Source: Pisaster brevispinus
Taxonomy: Eukaryota; Echinodermata; Asteroidea; Forcipulatida; Asteriidae
Length of the DNA stretch: 64,000 bases
Assembly (NCBI GenBank): GCA_023634235.1
Contig: JAMKCF010000015.1
Location: 14,046,087-14,110,086, forward strand
Direction: 5' to 3'
Shown: positions 61,060-64,000 of the stretch, piece after piece
Numbering within the stretch: the first letter of the stretch is position 1
Layout of the letters: each line of letters begins with the position of its first letter
Program-made: the position numbers and the translations under genes
Notes under the pieces: generated by a model
Databases searched by the model: none
Seen by the model: the letters and a program-made list of their open reading frames with translations, nothing else
What the model was told of the DNA's origin: nothing

Positions 61060-62220
61060 ACTAACTTGATGTCATCATAAATTATTAATTTATTGGACAG
61101 TGGGTTTAAATATAAAACGAAATAGGGTCAGTTTAGTCAATACAAAGTAAATATTTTCAACACTATCCTTCAACAAATATTAACTTGTACATCAGTGCAA
61201 TTAAAATAGGTTTTAAAAAAATTCCGAAGAGAACAGAAGTAGATATTTTATAATATATATTTTTTAACAGGATAAGTTCAATACCAATTCCAAAATAATA
61301 AAAAAAGAACAAACAAAAAACATAAATTATGATTTTGTATGTTACATCATTCTTTCAAATTCTTTCAATTAGCACCAAAAGTGCCTCTGCAAACTTCAAA
61401 AACCACTAAAATCAAATTCACACTCCGGCGATCGTAATTTTTTATGGCTGCCTGGTCCCCTTATCATAACAAACACAGGAGGACCATCTACCAGCCACAG
61501 GAGGAAGGCGGGAAAAAAACCCATCACTGAATGAGCAGTGGGGAAAAAAATGTAAGGAGAGGAAAAAAACAAAACAAAAAAAACCCATTGACCTTGATGT
61601 AGAAAATAGGATTTTAAAAGCCGTCAACCGACAACGGGGGAGAAACCTGCCGAGCCATAATCCCCCAATCACCTTATGGAATCTTGGGCGATCCATCTGT
61701 TCCTTTGGAGACATGCCTCTTACAGCTTCCCTCACTTCGACAGACTTGTGCCTAGAGTAGCACGACGACGACGGATGCACTCGTGGTCAGTGATGGCATG
61801 GAGAGATTTGCCTTTCTATTCCTACCCCCCTTTTCTCTTTTCACTGCGTGCCTTTTTTTTTTTTTTTCTTGCCCCTTTTTTTCCTCTCTCTCTCCCTCTC
61901 TCTCTCTCTCTCACTAAGTCGCCATGATAATTCGGCATGATAGGCTCAACAGTGAGGCTTCCTGATTAACACAAAGCGGCTGGCTGTAATGGTTTCGCCC
62001 AACAGCACATCTGATCAGACTCGGGAACATGTGCCCTGCCGGCGTACCACGTACCTCGCCCTACCATTTCTCTGCAATAAGACCCAGTCCTATTACCACT
62101 CCCTAAGTTCATATTTCATGTTACAATTTGAATCTTTTATTTTGCTTACTGATTTATATTTCAAAAAACAAAACCTAAAATGCACTGTTGGGGAGGGGGA
62201 GCAAGACTGGCTCCATTTGC
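61060..62220. other. Nothing recognised
   Basis: AT-rich, then CT-rich (61840-61915). The minus-strand frame at 61442-61780 was inspected as a possible exon but has no similarity I can name. Confidence 0.45.
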
Positions 62221-62221
62221 T

Positions 62222-62372
62222 AGCTCACAAAAACCTTGCTGAGTAGAAACGGGTTACCGGCCAAAATACCATGTAGTGTATACCATTTGTGACTGGTTCC
62301 CTGCTCATTTCTGCTTAGCACAAGAAAACGCCAGAGCATCATTTTTGGCTAAACAGGTTAATGAAATTGGGC
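62222..62372 (+). mobile_element. MITE family A, diverged
   Basis: gggttaccggccaaaatacc and gtgactggttccctgctcat core; right end 'ggttaatgaaattgggc'. Confidence 0.6.
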
Positions 62373-63167
62373 AATTGTCACACTGTGATGAAGGCCCTCG
62401 TACACATACAGGGATGTGATAGGCTGTTGAGAAAAAAACCTGAACTCTAAGCGCAAAGCGCGAAAGCATGCGAGCTTGAAAACTTGCGAGCATGAAGCCC
62501 AATATTAACATTTATCTTTGGTTTTAAAAGCCCTACTCTGCAATCTGGGGCGTTATTATATGGTTTTATCTTCATTTTTTATGAATTTGATCTTTAAAAA
62601 AAATAATAATAATAATATTTATTTTTTTTGGGGGGGGGAGAGGGGCAAACAAACCTGGAATTTCTTTTTTTGAGGGCAAAAAAACCCCCGGAATTCCGGT
62701 TAAAAACAGAGAAATCACATCCCTGCACATATGACATCACAAACATTCAAATGAATATTCAAAATGTTATTGGCAAAAACACACTGAAATATCTTAATAG
62801 CATGGAGAGTACAACATGATGTGAATTCAGCAAAAATTTAAAATGAACTAAACCAGAGAAATGTTAGCAGTCAATGCTGAAAATTTAGTAGCTGTTGAGT
62901 TTTTTAAAGCATTTTTACTTCCCCACGTCTTTCATGACTAATTCAGTTTCATAAAAGTACAGTTGTATATGATCCATTTTTCCCACTCCACTACAACCGC
63001 GAAACGGAACAATTCAAATTGCCAACTCATCATCAACTCATTATCTGTGGTGAAGGACTGCAATAAAACGTGGATGACATACACACACGCACAGTCATGC
63101 ATCCCAAAAGTTTAACCTTCGTTACTGGTCTTAAAACAGACAGCAATCCAGCCACGGCTGGAGACCA

Positions 63168-63345
63168 GGGCTTAAACACAAAAATCAGCTCAACACAAAA
63201 TGAATTATGCTTACCAGAATAAGGTTACCAGCCAAACTAGCATACCACAAGTACAATTTATGACTATCATCCTGCTCATTTTATGCTAAGCAGAACATTT
63301 TTAAGCAATAATTTCTGCTTAAGCAGCTCTATGAAATCGGGGCCC
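63168..63345 (+). mobile_element. MITE family A
   Basis: Core aaggttaccagccaaactag. Right end ctgcttaagcagctctatga then aatcggggccc is one of the best-preserved termini in the window. Confidence 0.7.
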
Positions 63346-64000
63346 AGGTGGGATGACCAAGTACAGCTTCAACTAATTGCAGTCCCATTTCTTCGCTGTC
63401 ATGTTAGACATTTCCCCCAACGTTTAACAATTTCAATTTAAAAGTCGAGATATATACGTAAAACCGGGTCTCAGCATCTAAACATTTCACAAAAGAACAG
63501 CTTTGAGCCTTCGTTGTAATGAAATCGCCACAACGTAACAAACCCAACACATCAAAAAACAAACACCCAAACCTGACATTTCAAAAAACCACGGACACGC
63601 TCAATAAACTCCGCCACAAAATATGCCCTTCTCCCCCACACGTTTCCACAGCCCATTAATCCCTGGCTTATGAAAACGACGGCATTTGAGCTGCCTTCTT
63701 AGATAGCTTTGCACCTTGGGTGTCGGTGTTTTTCGTCTTAATGTTTATTTCTGCTCACTGGCTGACCAAAAAAAAAAGAAAAGAAAAATTATAAAATGAC
63801 CTGGGAGATCAGAGTTGAATGACCAGGCGAACATCACAACAAAATATCCAGCATCTTCTGGAAGTTCTTAAATACTTAGTATCAATCAGGTTCATTTGGG
63901 TGCAAGGGATTTCCAATTCAAAATGGCATCAATTAGTGAGGCTTCACTTTTAATGATTTTCCTCTTTCAAATAAAGGTTACCGTTGTTATTTATCAATTT

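Noticed and set aside
61442..61780. Minus-strand frame with MSPKEQMDRPRFHK considered as an upstream TCF exon
   Set aside because: No resemblance to TCF N-terminal sequences and no phase-compatible acceptor and donor pair convincing enough.

Overview
The window is nuclear DNA of an animal. It is AT-rich, its genes are split by GT-AG introns, and it is dense with short dispersed repeats. Protein similarity is to vertebrate and other deuterostome genes. The repeats include small inverted-repeat elements whose ends read like 'cccaatttcatagagctgcttaagca' broken over divergent copies. I associate that repeat style with echinoderms, and a starfish is my best guess, but this is inference and no species call is possible from the sequence alone.

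Four protein-coding genes can be built exon by exon, with consistent splice phases throughout. (1) Positions 159-16540, plus strand: the 3' part of a PTPN13 (PTP-BL/FAP-1)-type multi-PDZ protein tyrosine phosphatase, 18 exons, about 1,270 codons. It covers PDZ3, PDZ4, PDZ5, an extra PDZ that human PTPN13 lacks, long acidic and Pro/Ser linkers, and the complete catalytic domain to the stop codon. The 5' part lies outside the window. (2) Positions 23973-29755, minus strand: complete NFU1, the mitochondrial iron-sulfur scaffold, 7 exons, 284 aa. (3) Positions 29972-30860, plus strand: complete UPF0728 (human C10orf53) gene, 3 exons, 92 aa, head-to-head with NFU1 across only 216 bp. (4) Positions 37967-55451, minus strand: the 3' part of a TCF/LEF Wnt-pathway transcription factor, 7 exons, about 502 aa, with HMG box, basic tail, C-clamp and a C-terminal PxDLS CtBP-type motif. 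Its N-terminal exons were not recognised in 55452-64000 and may lie beyond the window.

The rest is introns, untranslated or intergenic DNA and repeats. The most conspicuous are a 2.5-kb satellite of 54-bp units (about 20460-23012) with an internal 488-bp duplication; a 0.95-kb GTCA/GGTCA array in an NFU1 intron; tandem arrays of 58, 104, 44, 21 and 55 bp; tRNA-derived SINEs; several miniature inverted-repeat families; and two scraps of a non-LTR retrotransposon. 30861-37966, most of 39793-50269 and 55452-64000 contain no gene I can support.

The genes do not form one pathway. The phosphatase is a membrane-cortex scaffold, TCF is a nuclear Wnt effector, NFU1 is mitochondrial, and UPF0728 is uncharacterised. 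The points most worth follow-up are the extra PDZ and the WPD-to-WTD change in the phosphatase, the frame-switching alternative tail predicted for TCF, the tandem duplication of a TCF splice acceptor, the compact NFU1/UPF0728 promoter, and the doubly open 54-bp satellite.
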